A stretch of 64,000 nt of DNA from Polynucleobacter sp. HIN5 (GCF_030297555.1 NZ_AP028136.1:620001-684000); one strand, 5' to 3'. Positions 1 through 10,883 are shown, numbered from the stretch's first letter. A program made the numbers and translations. Notes: generated from the letters alone by a model not told the origin.

Positions 1-1
1 T

Positions 2-148
2 CGCCGGGATCAAGTTTGGTTTGTCCCACAAATTGGGCGCTGGGTGGTACGTGAGAGTTTTGGTGAGTACCTCTGGTTGGGTATGACTGGCTGGTCGCAA
101 TCCATCAAAGAAGACTATCTGCGCTGGGAACTGATTGCGTGGAAGTAA
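2..148 (+). CDS. C-terminal fragment of an unidentified protein
   Basis: An open frame runs from the window edge to a TAA at 146-148, giving the last 48 residues of a protein whose start lies outside the window. The fragment is rich in Trp and charged residues (for example RWVVRESF and LRWELIAWK) and shows no motif I recognise. It ends 9 bp before the queE start and is on the same strand, so it may be the upstream gene of the queED-tadA-ldcA run. The function is unknown. Confidence 0.55.
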   Translation, partial: RRDQVWFVPQIGRWVVRESFGEYLWLGMTGWSQSIKEDYLRWELIAWK

Positions 149-157
149 GCGCCGCCT

Positions 158-811
158 ATGTACTCCGTTAAAGAAATTTTTGCAACTTTGCAAGGTGAGG
201 GTGCCCAGGCCGGGCGTGCCGCTGTATTTTGCCGATTTGCAGGTTGTAATCTGTGGTCTGGGCGCGAGGAAGATCGATCATCCGCTATTTGCCAGTTTTG
301 TGACACGGACTTCGTTGGAACCGATGGCATTGGGGGTGGTAAGTTCGCAAGCCCCGAAGAGCTTGCGCAGGCCATTGAAAACGCCTGGATTGATTCGATG
401 CGAACCCATCGTTATCGCTATGTGGTCATGACCGGCGGAGAGCCGTTATTGCAGCTCGATGAACCCTTAATCAACGCCTTGCATGCCAAGCAATTTGAAA
501 TTGCGATTGAAACGAATGGTACGATTACTGTTCCCAAGGGGATTGACTGGGTTTGCTTAAGCCCTAAGGCGGGGGCTGAATTGATTGTGAAGCAGGCTCA
601 TGAAATTAAGTTAGTCGTTCCGCAAGTAGGGCACCAGCCGATTGAATCGGTTTTGCAACGCTTTGAAGCAATGGACTTTCGTCACCGTTACATCCAAGCG
701 ATGGATGGCCCCAATCTAAGCGACAATATAGCCTTTGCGGTTCAACTGTGCCAAAAGCACCCACTATGGCGCTTAAGTGTGCAAACCCACAAAATGATTG
801 GAATTCGGTAA
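158..811 (+). CDS. queE: 7-carboxy-7-deazaguanine synthase QueE
   Basis: Radical SAM enzyme that converts 6-carboxy-tetrahydropterin to 7-carboxy-7-deazaguanine on the way to preQ0 and queuosine. The N-terminus has the family motif FATLQGEG. The cluster-binding cysteines are C30, C45 and C48, a CX14CX2C spacing rather than the classical CX3CX2C; this variant is known for the Burkholderia QueE group. TGGEP (SAM-binding GGE motif) lies near residue 91. At 217 residues it is normal for the family. Its stop overlaps the queD start as TAATG, which indicates translational coupling within one pathway. Confidence 0.95.
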   Translation: MYSVKEIFATLQGEGAQAGRAAVFCRFAGCNLWSGREEDRSSAICQFCDTDFVGTDGIGGGKFASPEELAQAIENAWIDSMRTHRYRYVVMTGGEPLLQLDEPLINALHAKQFEIAIETNGTITVPKGIDWVCLSPKAGAELIVKQAHEIKLVVPQVGHQPIESVLQRFEAMDFRHRYIQAMDGPNLSDNIAFAVQLCQKHPLWRLSVQTHKMIGIR

Positions 812-1269
812 TGCAGCAACTCACGATTACACGCCGTCTTGAATTTGATGCGGGTCATCGCATTCCCAATCATGGTGGGCAATGCCGCCATTTGCACGGC
901 CATCGCTATGCAATTGAGTTAACCGTTCAAGGCCCTGTCCATGAAAGTCGCGGCCAGGCAGATGACGGCATGGTGATTGACTTTGGTGATATCAAACGAA
1001 TTGCATTGACCCATTTGGTGGAGCCTTGGGATCATGCATTTTTGGTTGCCAAGCAGGACACCTTACTACTGAACTTCCTCAAAAGCCTGCCCAACCATAA
1101 AACCGTCGTATTGGATGATGTGCCAACCGTTGAGAACTTAGTCAAGTTTGCTTTTGATCGTTTAGCACCAATTTTTGCAGCCGAGACCCAAGGAAAACTT
1201 TCGCTCTTTAGTGTGCGGCTCTACGAGACCCCCAATTGCTGGGCTGATTATCCTGTTCGAGTGGCTTAA
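811..1269 (+). CDS. queD: 6-carboxy-5,6,7,8-tetrahydropterin synthase QueD
   Basis: QueD/PTPS-family enzyme that makes the QueE substrate from 7,8-dihydroneopterin triphosphate. The zinc ligands are visible as H16 in AGHR and H28 and H30 in HLHGH, with the catalytic cysteine C26 just before them. I place the start at 811, overlapping the queE stop, because it gives a 152-residue protein beginning MQQLTITRRLEFDAGH; an upstream ATG at 748 would put 21 unrelated residues inside queE. Adjacent queE and queD support queuosine synthesis. Confidence 0.94.
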   Translation: MQQLTITRRLEFDAGHRIPNHGGQCRHLHGHRYAIELTVQGPVHESRGQADDGMVIDFGDIKRIALTHLVEPWDHAFLVAKQDTLLLNFLKSLPNHKTVVLDDVPTVENLVKFAFDRLAPIFAAETQGKLSLFSVRLYETPNCWADYPVRVA

Positions 1270-2668
<1,399 letters not shown>

Positions 2669-2675
<7 letters not shown>

Positions 2676-3319
2676 AACGTGTATTACAAGCAATTATCTC
2701 CAGCCTGATTTTTTTGGTATCCACACCACTCATGGCACTCGAAGAACCGAAATACACTGTGATTGAAAGCGCTGCTCCATTTGAGTTACGCCAATATGCG
2801 CCCATGATCATCGCTGAGGTCACTGTGGATGGGGATATGAGTGATGCGGGAAGCAAGGGGTTTCGCTTAATCGCTGGATATATTTTTGGTAAAAATCAAA
2901 CCAAGGCCAATCGATTGGACGACGCCAAATCAAATGAAAAGATTGCAATGACTGTTCCAGTCACGATGGAGCCGGCCAGTGAGAAGATTGCCATGACCGC
3001 ACCAGTCACCATGGAAAACCAAGCGGGCCCTAATCAATGGCGTATGTTCTTTGTCATGCCTAGTCAGTACACCTTAGCCACCCTACCAACACCACTAAGC
3101 CCTGAGGTTAAGCTCAAGGAGATTCCGGCGCAGCGGAAGGCAGTTATTAGTTTTACTGGGTTTAACTCAGAAGAAAAGACACAAGAGAAAACTGAGGAAC
3201 TCAGGGCTTGGATGAAATCGAAGAATCTAACCCCATTAGGTGAGCCACAATTGGCGCGTTACAACCCGCCTTGGAGCATTCCCTTTCTGCGACGCAATGA
3301 AGTTATGCTGGACTACTAG
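2669..3319 (+). CDS. SOUL-family heme-binding protein, exported
   Basis: Residues 1-23 form a Sec signal peptide ending near LMALEEPKY, so the protein is likely periplasmic. The SOUL/HBP fold is indicated by YTVIESAAPFELRQYAP and two copies of a KIAMTxPVTME motif about 14 residues apart, followed by a MPSQYTLATLPTPLSP segment. SOUL proteins bind heme or tetrapyrroles; the precise role of bacterial ones is unsettled. The gene overlaps ldcA at its start and the convergent rlmJ by 17 bp at its end. Confidence 0.85.
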
Positions 3320-4166
3320 TTTCTAAGTCAAAAGTCGCACCCGCATCTTCACCCAAAACCCTTTGTAAGATCGGTAAGGTTCTTTCTAGAAAGGGCGCCA
3401 AGGTCCAAACTGGATTAATCACCCATACCCCGCTCGCTTGGAGTCGTCTCTCGCCAACCAAATGAGCGATACGCAGCTCGGCTCTTAACCATGGACGTTC
3501 GAACTCCTTAGATAAAGCGCGTAAGCGTTTGACGAGTTGGTTGGATTCGGAGCGTTGTAAGACGGGATACCAAATGAGATACGTACCAGTTGCAAATCGG
3601 TCTAAGGCCTCACGCACACTCGCTTCAACCGCTCGGTAATCCGACTTGAGCTCATACGATGGATCCATTAGGATCAAGCCCCGCCGGCTTGGTGGTGGTA
3701 ACAGGGACTTTAAGAATACAAAGCCATCCTGTTGACGTATATCAATCTGGGAGCGCTTGCCTAAGCTTGCAATATTGGTTTCCAAAATACCAGTATCACT
3801 TGGGTGCAGCTCAAACAGTCTGAGACGATCTTGAGGGCGCAGGAGATGCGACATGATAAATGGAGAGCCGGGATATGCATCCAGCGCCCCCTTGGGATTG
3901 AAATGGCTAATCGCCTCTCGATACGACTTAAAGTCGGGTTCATCAAACTCAGGGCTTGCCCATAGACGATCAATTCCGCCTTGGCATTCTTGGCTAATTG
4001 CCGCATAACCATCGCGTAATGAGTAGATACCAGCACCAGCATGGGTATCAACAAACATCACTGCCGCATCTTTTTCTTGCAGATATTGCATGCTATGAAT
4101 CAGTACCACGTGTTTTAAAACATCGGCATGATTACCCGCATGAAATGCGTGGCGGTAACTAAACAT
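3303..4166 (-). CDS. rlmJ: 23S rRNA (adenine-2030-N6)-methyltransferase RlmJ
   Basis: RlmJ (YhiR, COG2961) methylates A2030 of 23S rRNA with S-adenosylmethionine. The N-terminus MFSYRHAFHAGNHADVLKH is diagnostic, FVDTHAGAGIYSL (38-50) is the SAM-binding loop, and the catalytic motif sits at 168-172. Here it reads DPSYE rather than the usual DPPYE; the catalytic Asp and stacking Tyr are kept, so activity is still expected. Length of 287 residues is normal. The start overlaps the PAP2 gene by 8 bp. Confidence 0.93.
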   Translation of the reverse strand: MFSYRHAFHAGNHADVLKHVVLIHSMQYLQEKDAAVMFVDTHAGAGIYSLRDGYAAISQECQGGIDRLWASPEFDEPDFKSYREAISHFNPKGALDAYPGSPFIMSHLLRPQDRLRLFELHPSDTGILETNIASLGKRSQIDIRQQDGFVFLKSLLPPPSRRGLILMDPSYELKSDYRAVEASVREALDRFATGTYLIWYPVLQRSESNQLVKRLRALSKEFERPWLRAELRIAHLVGERRLQASGVWVINPVWTLAPFLERTLPILQRVLGEDAGATFDLETSSPA

Positions 4167-4938
4167 TGGATTGCGGTTTATTCTGGCGCATTACAAACAC
4201 CAGCAGTGTGATGAGGACAAGCGCGCTACCGAGGTGTTGTAAAAGTTGGTTGTGCGGAAAATCCAAAACCGTAGTTTGCAAAATATAGAGCTCCAAGATC
4301 CCCGCTACTGCAATGATCCGAGGAATGAGGCTAGTTGGGGTAAGGTATTGATACTTCACATGATTCATGAGGCGACTAGCAATCAGCCCACACCAGATAC
4401 CGAGTGCGGATCCCACCAAAATATCCCCCGGCCAGTGGGCACCAACGGCACTGCGTGAGATACCGGTGAGAGTGGCAATCACAAATAACACCAGCAATAA
4501 ATTACGACGCGTTGGATTGGTGACAAAAAATAGAGCACTCGCTACCGAGAACACCGTGAGGGTATGACCGGAGGGTAGAGCATGTTGAAGCAGAGGGTTG
4601 CCCAAAATCGTAAAACTATTCTCGGCTAGCACACCAGCGGGCCTGGGTAAATTAATCAAGGGTTTTAAGATGAGGCTAATGACGGCGGCAAAGCCGCCTG
4701 CGAGTAGAGCGGCACAGAGCTGCCGAGGAGCAATGATGAGCAGGGGAAAGCACAAGGCAAATACTCCCCAACCATTGCCTAAGAATGTAAACCATGCCCA
4801 CACCCAGTTTGGTAGAACTTGAGCAGCTTGATTCATCCACAAAAAGAGTTCAACTTCGCGCCCACTTAATACTAAGGCGAGCCAGAGGATGAGTGGCAGA
4901 AGTGGAACCGCCCAAGCACGACCCAGCGACATGGGCAT
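4159..4938 (-). CDS. PAP2-family membrane phosphatase
   Basis: Multi-pass membrane protein with the complete PAP2 acid-phosphatase signature: KX6RP in LKPLINLPRPAG, PSGH in LPSGHTLTVFS, and SRX5HX3D in SRSAVGAHWPGD. Such enzymes dephosphorylate undecaprenyl pyrophosphate, phosphatidylglycerol phosphate or lipid A at the periplasmic face. The length (259 residues), about six TM segments and a following GT9 glycosyltransferase suggest a lipid-carrier or LPS-linked role, which is inference. The start overlaps nothing and lies 2 bp after the GT9 stop on the same strand. Confidence 0.85.
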   Translation of the reverse strand: MPMSLGRAWAVPLLPLILWLALVLSGREVELFLWMNQAAQVLPNWVWAWFTFLGNGWGVFALCFPLLIIAPRQLCAALLAGGFAAVISLILKPLINLPRPAGVLAENSFTILGNPLLQHALPSGHTLTVFSVASALFFVTNPTRRNLLLVLFVIATLTGISRSAVGAHWPGDILVGSALGIWCGLIASRLMNHVKYQYLTPTSLIPRIIAVAGILELYILQTTVLDFPHNQLLQHLGSALVLITLLVFVMRQNKPQSNV

Positions 4939-4940
4939 CC

Positions 4941-6197
4941 TTATGACGCGTGGGCGCGATCAGCCGCAGTAATTTGCACGGCCAACTGCTCCATCACCTG
5001 GGACACCGAAATGGATTTCATGCAAACATTATCCTGACAGGGTGTCTTGCGATGGTTAGCAGCACTGACGCACGGTGAGCAGGCGAGATTAGCGGTAATC
5101 GGAATTGATTTACCAAGTGAGCCATATAGAGCCGGAGTCTCTGGTCCAAATAACACCACCGTATGTAACGCAGTAACGGATGAGAAATGCCCAGGACCCG
5201 AATCATTGGTCACCATCGCATGCGCAAGCGTATAGAGGGCAGGGAGTTCAGAGAAACGAACATGGCCAGCAAAATTCAGAGCGCGCTTGACGTTGGCTGC
5301 CAAGCGTACACCCTCAACATAGGTATGCTCTGCAGGTGATCCGGTAATTAGGATTAAGTCTTCGGGATAGCGCTGATGAACTGCCATAATGAGTTCGGAG
5401 AAGCGTTCAGGAGCCCAACGCCGTTGAGGTAATAAATCACTCGCATTTGGATTAATCAAAATGATGCGCTGCTGGCCCACTTTGAATGGAATGAGGGCTT
5501 GCTGAGCTAAATTCTCAATCCGGATCTGTAAGTTTTGTTTGACACTAGGATCGATGACCGCCTTAGCGAGACGAATTTCATCATCGGTAATCGCAATTTT
5601 GCTAAATGGCAACTCCTCCTGCTCAGCAAAGGCAGCGTATACCAAGGAAATAAAATTCTTGGCAATATGGATATGGGGGTTGTAGTGCACTTTGCGTGTC
5701 AGCATGGTGCCACGCCATAAACCTTCACCATGAAAAATATCGTACCCCACCCGCCGTCTTGCACCGCATAAACCAGTCAATAGGGCAGTAAAGCGTGAGA
5801 AAAGCTCGAGATCAATCACGGTGTCAATGCGATGAACGCGGGCTTTGATTAAAAATCCCAGAGTATCAAGTGCTAATTTCCAAAGACTCGATGAATCAAT
5901 CGTAAAAATATGCTTGGGATTTACAGTATTGAGCAAACTCAAGCTTGCTGCATTGCTCTTGAAGATTAAGAAGTAAATCTCTGCACCATTTGCTTGTGCT
6001 TTACGCATGGCAGGGTCCACCAAAATTGCACTACCCATCTCAGAGAGTTCAATAAATAGGAGTCGCTTGGGCGGGCCTGATTTTCTGAATGGTTTTGCAA
6101 TCAAATCGAATAAAGCCACAATTGGACTGGCAAGAGCGCAAAGCGGGACACCCACCCAGTGATCAATGGTTCGCATTGCGTTAACGCTGATTGCCAT
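4941..6197 (-). CDS. Glycosyltransferase family 9 (heptosyltransferase-like)
   Basis: GT9-family enzyme related to LPS heptosyltransferases, normally transferring ADP-heptose to core oligosaccharide. The N-terminal domain has a hydrophobic membrane-associated stretch near residues 15-30 and FIELSEMGSAILVDPAM. The C-terminal nucleotide-sugar domain shows LINPNASDLLPQRRW, LITGSP and VTNDSGPGHFSSV, the last being the conserved donor-binding segment. A Cys-rich region follows (CSPCVSAANHRKTPC). At 418 residues it is longer than RfaC/RfaF. It heads a minus-strand envelope set with PAP2 and rlmJ. Confidence 0.82.
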   Translation of the reverse strand: MAISVNAMRTIDHWVGVPLCALASPIVALFDLIAKPFRKSGPPKRLLFIELSEMGSAILVDPAMRKAQANGAEIYFLIFKSNAASLSLLNTVNPKHIFTIDSSSLWKLALDTLGFLIKARVHRIDTVIDLELFSRFTALLTGLCGARRRVGYDIFHGEGLWRGTMLTRKVHYNPHIHIAKNFISLVYAAFAEQEELPFSKIAITDDEIRLAKAVIDPSVKQNLQIRIENLAQQALIPFKVGQQRIILINPNASDLLPQRRWAPERFSELIMAVHQRYPEDLILITGSPAEHTYVEGVRLAANVKRALNFAGHVRFSELPALYTLAHAMVTNDSGPGHFSSVTALHTVVLFGPETPALYGSLGKSIPITANLACSPCVSAANHRKTPCQDNVCMKSISVSQVMEQLAVQITAADRAHAS

Positions 6198-6243
6198 TCT
6201 ATTTTCCTAACAGTCGAAGACTGTATTTTATGCTGAGCGGGGC

Positions 6244-7257
6244 CTACTTCCGTTTAAGTAGTTGATAGGCGCCTGGAAGAACACATAACAGGGTAATGGC
6301 CCCATAACTAATTGACCCTAAAACAGTCAATGATGGGCTCACGCCCCAGAGGGCCAACACTGATGCCAAGGTGGCCTCACGCAGACCCCAACCAGAAATA
6401 CTAATGGGCAGCATTAATAGCAAACTCAAGGCTGGTAAACCGATCATAAGAGCTTCGGTGGGAACATCCGCTCCATAGGCTTTTAAGCAAAAGCCAAGCG
6501 CCAGAATATTAAAACAATGAATACCGACAGCAAAAATAGCCTGCCCAATATTCGTTGGCCACGCAAAGGCAAACCGAATTCCAGATAAGGCATGATCCAA
6601 AGAAAAGCGTGCTAAGAGCGAACGAATCATGGTCATTAATGGTTGATAGGTCAGCGCAAAGGCTAATACAACGCCGCCCCCCAGCATCAGTGCCAAGACC
6701 CAATAGCCTAATTCAGTTCCCCAGGAGGCCAGGGTAGCCCCACCCAATACCAAACCAATCCCACCCAAAATGTTATTGCCCATGAGGCCGACCACGCGAT
6801 CTAAGAGGGTCATCGCAAATCCCAGTCGTAATTTGGGATTCTGTTTTGCTAATTCTTCAGCGTGAGATAGCTCTTCAGTCAGTTTGTGTTGTTGACCGAG
6901 TTGTCCGCTTCGGGTTAAATGCGTACCAGCAATGGCTCGATAACTATCGCCCCCTAAAGTGCTGGGTAAACCTTGATTAATCAAGCCTCCCGAGAAATAC
7001 AGCCCAATGTATCCCACTAAACTCCCCTGAAATCCTGCGCGTCGCATGAACAATCCCCAACGCAAGCCACCGCAAACAAAGGCGGCAGTGATGCACAACG
7101 CACCAGCAATCAGCCATTGGGCTTGTAGTTGCAGCTCGGATTCAAACAGGGTTTTCCAATCAATCCCACTCGTTGCTTTCCATAACAAAGCAATCGACAG
7201 AATGATCCGAATCGTGGGCCAACTCTTCTTTAATACGGTTTTCCATGAGGCGCTCAT
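6244..7257 (-). CDS. Lysylphosphatidylglycerol synthetase/UPF0104-type membrane protein
   Basis: Polytopic protein with the flippase-like fold of the MprF N-terminal domain/YbhN family: LYFSGGLINQGLPSTLGGDSYRA early in the protein, a short cytoplasmic insert, and LPISISGWGLREATLA near the C-terminus, which match the conserved signatures. The start at 7257 is chosen because its ATG overlaps the stop of the GT39 gene (ATGA); the frame extends further upstream only into that gene. Probably helps move lipids or lipid-linked sugars, with GT39 as a functional partner; the substrate is unknown. Confidence 0.78.
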   Translation of the reverse strand: MSASWKTVLKKSWPTIRIILSIALLWKATSGIDWKTLFESELQLQAQWLIAGALCITAAFVCGGLRWGLFMRRAGFQGSLVGYIGLYFSGGLINQGLPSTLGGDSYRAIAGTHLTRSGQLGQQHKLTEELSHAEELAKQNPKLRLGFAMTLLDRVVGLMGNNILGGIGLVLGGATLASWGTELGYWVLALMLGGGVVLAFALTYQPLMTMIRSLLARFSLDHALSGIRFAFAWPTNIGQAIFAVGIHCFNILALGFCLKAYGADVPTEALMIGLPALSLLLMLPISISGWGLREATLASVLALWGVSPSLTVLGSISYGAITLLCVLPGAYQLLKRK

Positions 7258-8771
7258 GGGCGTAAGGATAATGCCTCTCGCTGCGGGTTTGCCTTTCCGC
7301 CCCAACCCTGGCAGTAACTGAGCTCAAATTGGCTAAGTGCTTCACCCATATGTCCAATGCTCAGTCGATCCAAGGGGCGACAGGTCCGAAATTGGCCTTC
7401 CCCCACCGGAGGCTTAAAGGACATTTGTGACCAATTGAGCAAAATAACATTCGATCCCTCGGGCAGTGACCCAAACCATAGATCAAATTGATCAAATCGA
7501 TCATCCAATACAAAAACAGAGGTTGGTCTTGCATACCAAGCGACTCGGCTTGCCAAGGTCCAGTTCTGGACTGCAATACCACTTGCCTTGAGTTCTTTCA
7601 CCAAAAGATTAGCAAGTGTGGATGCGGAACGCCAACCATATAAATCAGCTAATGGATTTGATTTCATCTGATTAGCAATCGGATAGCCAGCGGTCATTAC
7701 GAGTGTTAGTCCGACCACAACCAGCGTTCCTTGAATCGCCAAAAATAAACTGATGAACCAACGCTTACCTTGCTCCCACCAAACAGCCAGGCCAATACCC
7801 GCTAAGGGGGCTAAGCAAAACCATCCCGGTGTAGTCCAGTGCGGTAAGCCGCCACCTCCGGATAAGGCGGCAAACACTGCAAAGGGGAGGGCAAAGAAAA
7901 TAAATAATGCCACCAACTTCTTGGAAGGCTGGGCTAATGACCAGCGCAGCACGCTCCACGAGCCCAGCAGGGGCAGAAATCCAAAAACGCCGATCTGAAT
8001 TCCAATGAAGGCAGCCACTCGGCGCCATTGCCACTCACCACCGGCACCATGATCCATTTGATATCGAAATGAGATCCAGTCATGGGTTGCATTCCACAAA
8101 ATTACCGGGCTAATGAGAAGCAGTGCAATCAGGATGGCAATATAAAACCCTGGTTCCCTCAAGGCGCTCCACCGTGGGACGGTCAAGCAAGTAACGCTAA
8201 ATGCTAGTGCGTATAAAACAGCTGTGTATTTACTTAGTCCGGCCAATCCGAATAACACTCCCAACAGAATCCATTGGCTAAAACGATATTGCCCATCCTG
8301 CACAATCCACCGCAGGGCCATCCACACAATACCCAGGGCAAGAGGCGTTAATAGGGAGTCCGGCACCAATCCCACCGCAAGGACATGCGGTAGGGGAGCA
8401 AAAACAATCACAGCAACTGCAAACAATCCCGCACGGGAGGCGGACTGAGACTCAGATTGTGGATGATAGAGATTCCATATTTGCTCGGCAATCTGATAGA
8501 CCATTACGCAGGAAATGATCCACAGCACAATCGGGATGAGACGCAAAATACCATCCGGTGCATTGATCGCCACCAGCGGCCACTGTATCCACCCCACCAG
8601 TGGTGGGTGATCAAAATAGCTCCATGCAAGGCGATCTGCATAGAGGGCATAATGCGCCTCATCAACCGATAGCTCGGTTGTAAAGCCCAACACTAAGTGA
8701 ACAATTGTGCCGATCGCAATCAGAATAAATGCCCAAGCGTAGGGTGTTTGCTTGGTAATTAGCGTCGACAT
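7254..8771 (-). CDS. Glycosyltransferase family 39 (ArnT/PMT-like) membrane protein
   Basis: Large polytopic protein of 505 residues with the PMT_2 signature: an acidic pair after TM1 in ELSVDEAHYALYADRL and SYFDHPPLVGWIQWP, followed by about ten TM segments and a soluble C-terminal domain (from about residue 385). GT39 enzymes use polyprenyl-phosphate sugars as donors and act at the periplasmic face, for example ArnT on lipid A. The acceptor here is unknown. It overlaps the downstream flippase-like gene by 4 bp, which fits a lipid-linked sugar system. Confidence 0.82.
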   Translation of the reverse strand: MSTLITKQTPYAWAFILIAIGTIVHLVLGFTTELSVDEAHYALYADRLAWSYFDHPPLVGWIQWPLVAINAPDGILRLIPIVLWIISCVMVYQIAEQIWNLYHPQSESQSASRAGLFAVAVIVFAPLPHVLAVGLVPDSLLTPLALGIVWMALRWIVQDGQYRFSQWILLGVLFGLAGLSKYTAVLYALAFSVTCLTVPRWSALREPGFYIAILIALLLISPVILWNATHDWISFRYQMDHGAGGEWQWRRVAAFIGIQIGVFGFLPLLGSWSVLRWSLAQPSKKLVALFIFFALPFAVFAALSGGGGLPHWTTPGWFCLAPLAGIGLAVWWEQGKRWFISLFLAIQGTLVVVGLTLVMTAGYPIANQMKSNPLADLYGWRSASTLANLLVKELKASGIAVQNWTLASRVAWYARPTSVFVLDDRFDQFDLWFGSLPEGSNVILLNWSQMSFKPPVGEGQFRTCRPLDRLSIGHMGEALSQFELSYCQGWGGKANPQREALSLRP

Positions 8772-8777
8772 AGAACG

Positions 8778-9671
8778 TCAGACTTTGTTAGCTATGTAAA
8801 GTTGGTAAAGAGCGTGATAGCCATCGCGTGCCATCCCGTCATCGAGCATTAGTTGGTAGAGACGCTTTGCTTGCTCCAAGCCAGGTAAATGAAGTCCCAT
8901 CTGCTCTGCAGATTCAACTGCAAGACCAATGTCTTTCATAAAGTGCTCAGCCATGAACCCTGGGGCGAAGTCACCCTTGATCATGCGCGGCCCTTGCACA
9001 TTGAGCTGAGTTCCACCTGCTGCACCGCTCCCAATGACTTTGAGGACCGCCGAGGCATCAAGCCCCGCCGCTTGGGCATAGCGAATACCTTCACAAACCC
9101 CCATGATGGTCGATGCAATCACAATTTGATTACAGAGTTTGGCATGTTGACCAGATCCAGCAGGGCCCAGTAGCGCAATGTTATTGCCCATGCATTGGAG
9201 GATGGGTAAAACACATTCGTATGCGCTTGGCTCACCACCGACCATGATCGACAGACGTGCATCGCGTGCGCCAATATCGCCACCAGATACAGGCGCATCC
9301 AGAACAAAGACTTGGCGCTCGCGAGCATGTTGTGCAATACGTACAGCCAATGCCGGACTCGAGGTGGTCATATCAATCGCAATACAGTTTGGCTTGGCGC
9401 CAGCCAAAATACCATTCGTTCCTAAATAAACCTCCTCAACATCTTTGGGATAACCAATAATGGTGATGACCACATCACATTGAGCAGCTAACTCTTTTGG
9501 GGAAGAATGCCAAATCGCACCTTGCTCAAGTAATGCCGCTGCTTTCTCGGGCGAGCGGTTAAAAAGATGCAATGGATAGCCCGCCTTTAATAGGTGCGAA
9601 GCCATACTCTTGCCCATGATGCCAGTGCCAATAAAACCAATGGCTGGTAAGGATGGTATTGAAGAATTCAT
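8778..9671 (-). CDS. NAD(P)-dependent beta-hydroxyacid dehydrogenase (GlxR/MmsB-like)
   Basis: Beta-hydroxyacid dehydrogenase of 297 residues. It has the Rossmann motif GFIGTGIMGKSMA at the N-terminus, the substrate loop DAPVSGGDIGARDA near 117-130, and the catalytic Lys region GSGQHAKLCNQ. The family includes tartronate semialdehyde reductase and 3-hydroxyisobutyrate dehydrogenase; sequence alone does not settle the substrate. It lies 6 bp after the GT39 start on the same strand and 17 bp downstream of an MFS transporter gene, but no pathway partner is visible. Confidence 0.85.
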   Translation of the reverse strand: MNSSIPSLPAIGFIGTGIMGKSMASHLLKAGYPLHLFNRSPEKAAALLEQGAIWHSSPKELAAQCDVVITIIGYPKDVEEVYLGTNGILAGAKPNCIAIDMTTSSPALAVRIAQHARERQVFVLDAPVSGGDIGARDARLSIMVGGEPSAYECVLPILQCMGNNIALLGPAGSGQHAKLCNQIVIASTIMGVCEGIRYAQAAGLDASAVLKVIGSGAAGGTQLNVQGPRMIKGDFAPGFMAEHFMKDIGLAVESAEQMGLHLPGLEQAKRLYQLMLDDGMARDGYHALYQLYIANKV

Positions 9672-9688
9672 GAATGTATTTTAAAGGG

Positions 9689-10855
9689 CTAGGCTTTTGC
9701 AGGTTTGCGCTGAACCCCGAGCCAGATCAGGGCAAGGCCAATGATTGTGAGCGGAACAATCGATCCTAAATTAAGGAGAGTCCAGCCTTGCGTCGTAATT
9801 AAAACACCGGAGCTCAATGCAGACAAAGCAGTTGCTAAGAACACAAAGAAATTAATGGCACCCTGGGCTTTATCACGTTCCGATGGGCGATAAGCCTCCA
9901 GGGCTAAGGTCGTACTACTGGTAAATAAAAAGTTCCAACCCACTCCGAGTAAAAAGAGTGCGGTCAAAAAATGAAAAAAGGTAATTCCTGAGAGTGCAAT
10001 CAAGACACAGGCGATGTTGAGCGCTACGCCCATGCGCAAGACCCACATCACACCGATGCGCTTAATCAGGGCACCAGTAAAAAATCCTGGGGCAAACATG
10101 CCAATCACGTGCCACTCAAGAACCCACGCCGTTTTATCAAAACTAAATTGACAGGCCTCCATCGCTAAGGGCGTAGCAGCCATCAGTAAGTTCATCACAC
10201 CGTAGGCAAGTGCAGCAGTCAGAGTGCAAACAATGAATAGGGGCTGTCGCATGATTTCAGAAAGAGGGCGACCCGGCTCTTGATTGGAATCCACGCGTTT
10301 TTCAGGAAACTGAATCTGACTAATCACTGCGAATGCGATCACCGCAACACCAGCTAAGGTGATATAGGCACCCGCAAAGGGTTGCATAAACCAATCACGC
10401 GTCCAGCTTGCCATATTGGGTCCTAAAACAGCGCCCAAGATACCCCCAGCTAGCACCCAAGAGATCGCTTTCTCTTTAGTGGTTTTGTCGGCAAGTTCAG
10501 CAGCTGCAAACCGATAGAGTTGAGCATTGGCGTTATAAAACCCCGCAATGATTGTTCCAAGATTTAAAAGCCAAAATTGTTTCTCTAAGGTAGCAAAGGC
10601 ACACAAGAGCGATGAGAACAGGGCTACGAGCAAGGCAATCTGAAAGGAGCGCTTGCGACCTAAGCGCTGCTGAACTTTGGCCACCAGGGTCGTTGCCATG
10701 GCACTGCCCACCACATAGGCCATGACTGGCAGGGTTGCCAACCAAGGTTCGGGTGCTAGCGCAAAGCCCACTAAACCATTAATGGCAATAAAGGTAACGT
10801 TATTGGTGAGATAGAGCCCTTGTGCCAGGGTCAGAAACCAAAGATTTTTATTCAT
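9689..10855 (-). CDS. MFS transporter
   Basis: Twelve-helix major facilitator superfamily protein, 388 residues. TM2-TM3 carry the loop VQQRLGRKRSFQIALL, the usual MFS basic loop between helices 2 and 3, and the second half has ALIKRIGVMWVLRMG at the equivalent place. ERDKAQGAINFFVFLATALSALSSG resembles sugar/drug exporters of the YfmO/YcxA type. No substrate can be named. Its start is only 28 bp from the divergent DUF3047 lipoprotein gene, so the two promoters must overlap. Confidence 0.85.
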   Translation of the reverse strand: MNKNLWFLTLAQGLYLTNNVTFIAINGLVGFALAPEPWLATLPVMAYVVGSAMATTLVAKVQQRLGRKRSFQIALLVALFSSLLCAFATLEKQFWLLNLGTIIAGFYNANAQLYRFAAAELADKTTKEKAISWVLAGGILGAVLGPNMASWTRDWFMQPFAGAYITLAGVAVIAFAVISQIQFPEKRVDSNQEPGRPLSEIMRQPLFIVCTLTAALAYGVMNLLMAATPLAMEACQFSFDKTAWVLEWHVIGMFAPGFFTGALIKRIGVMWVLRMGVALNIACVLIALSGITFFHFLTALFLLGVGWNFLFTSSTTLALEAYRPSERDKAQGAINFFVFLATALSALSSGVLITTQGWTLLNLGSIVPLTIIGLALIWLGVQRKPAKA

Positions 10856-10883
10856 TCTGCACGGTCATAAAAGCTCTACGATA

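Noticed and set aside
2938..3018. Tandem repeat in the SOUL gene as a recent duplication
   Set aside because: Two KIAMTxPV motifs are a normal feature of bacterial SOUL proteins, and the two DNA copies differ at several silent positions.
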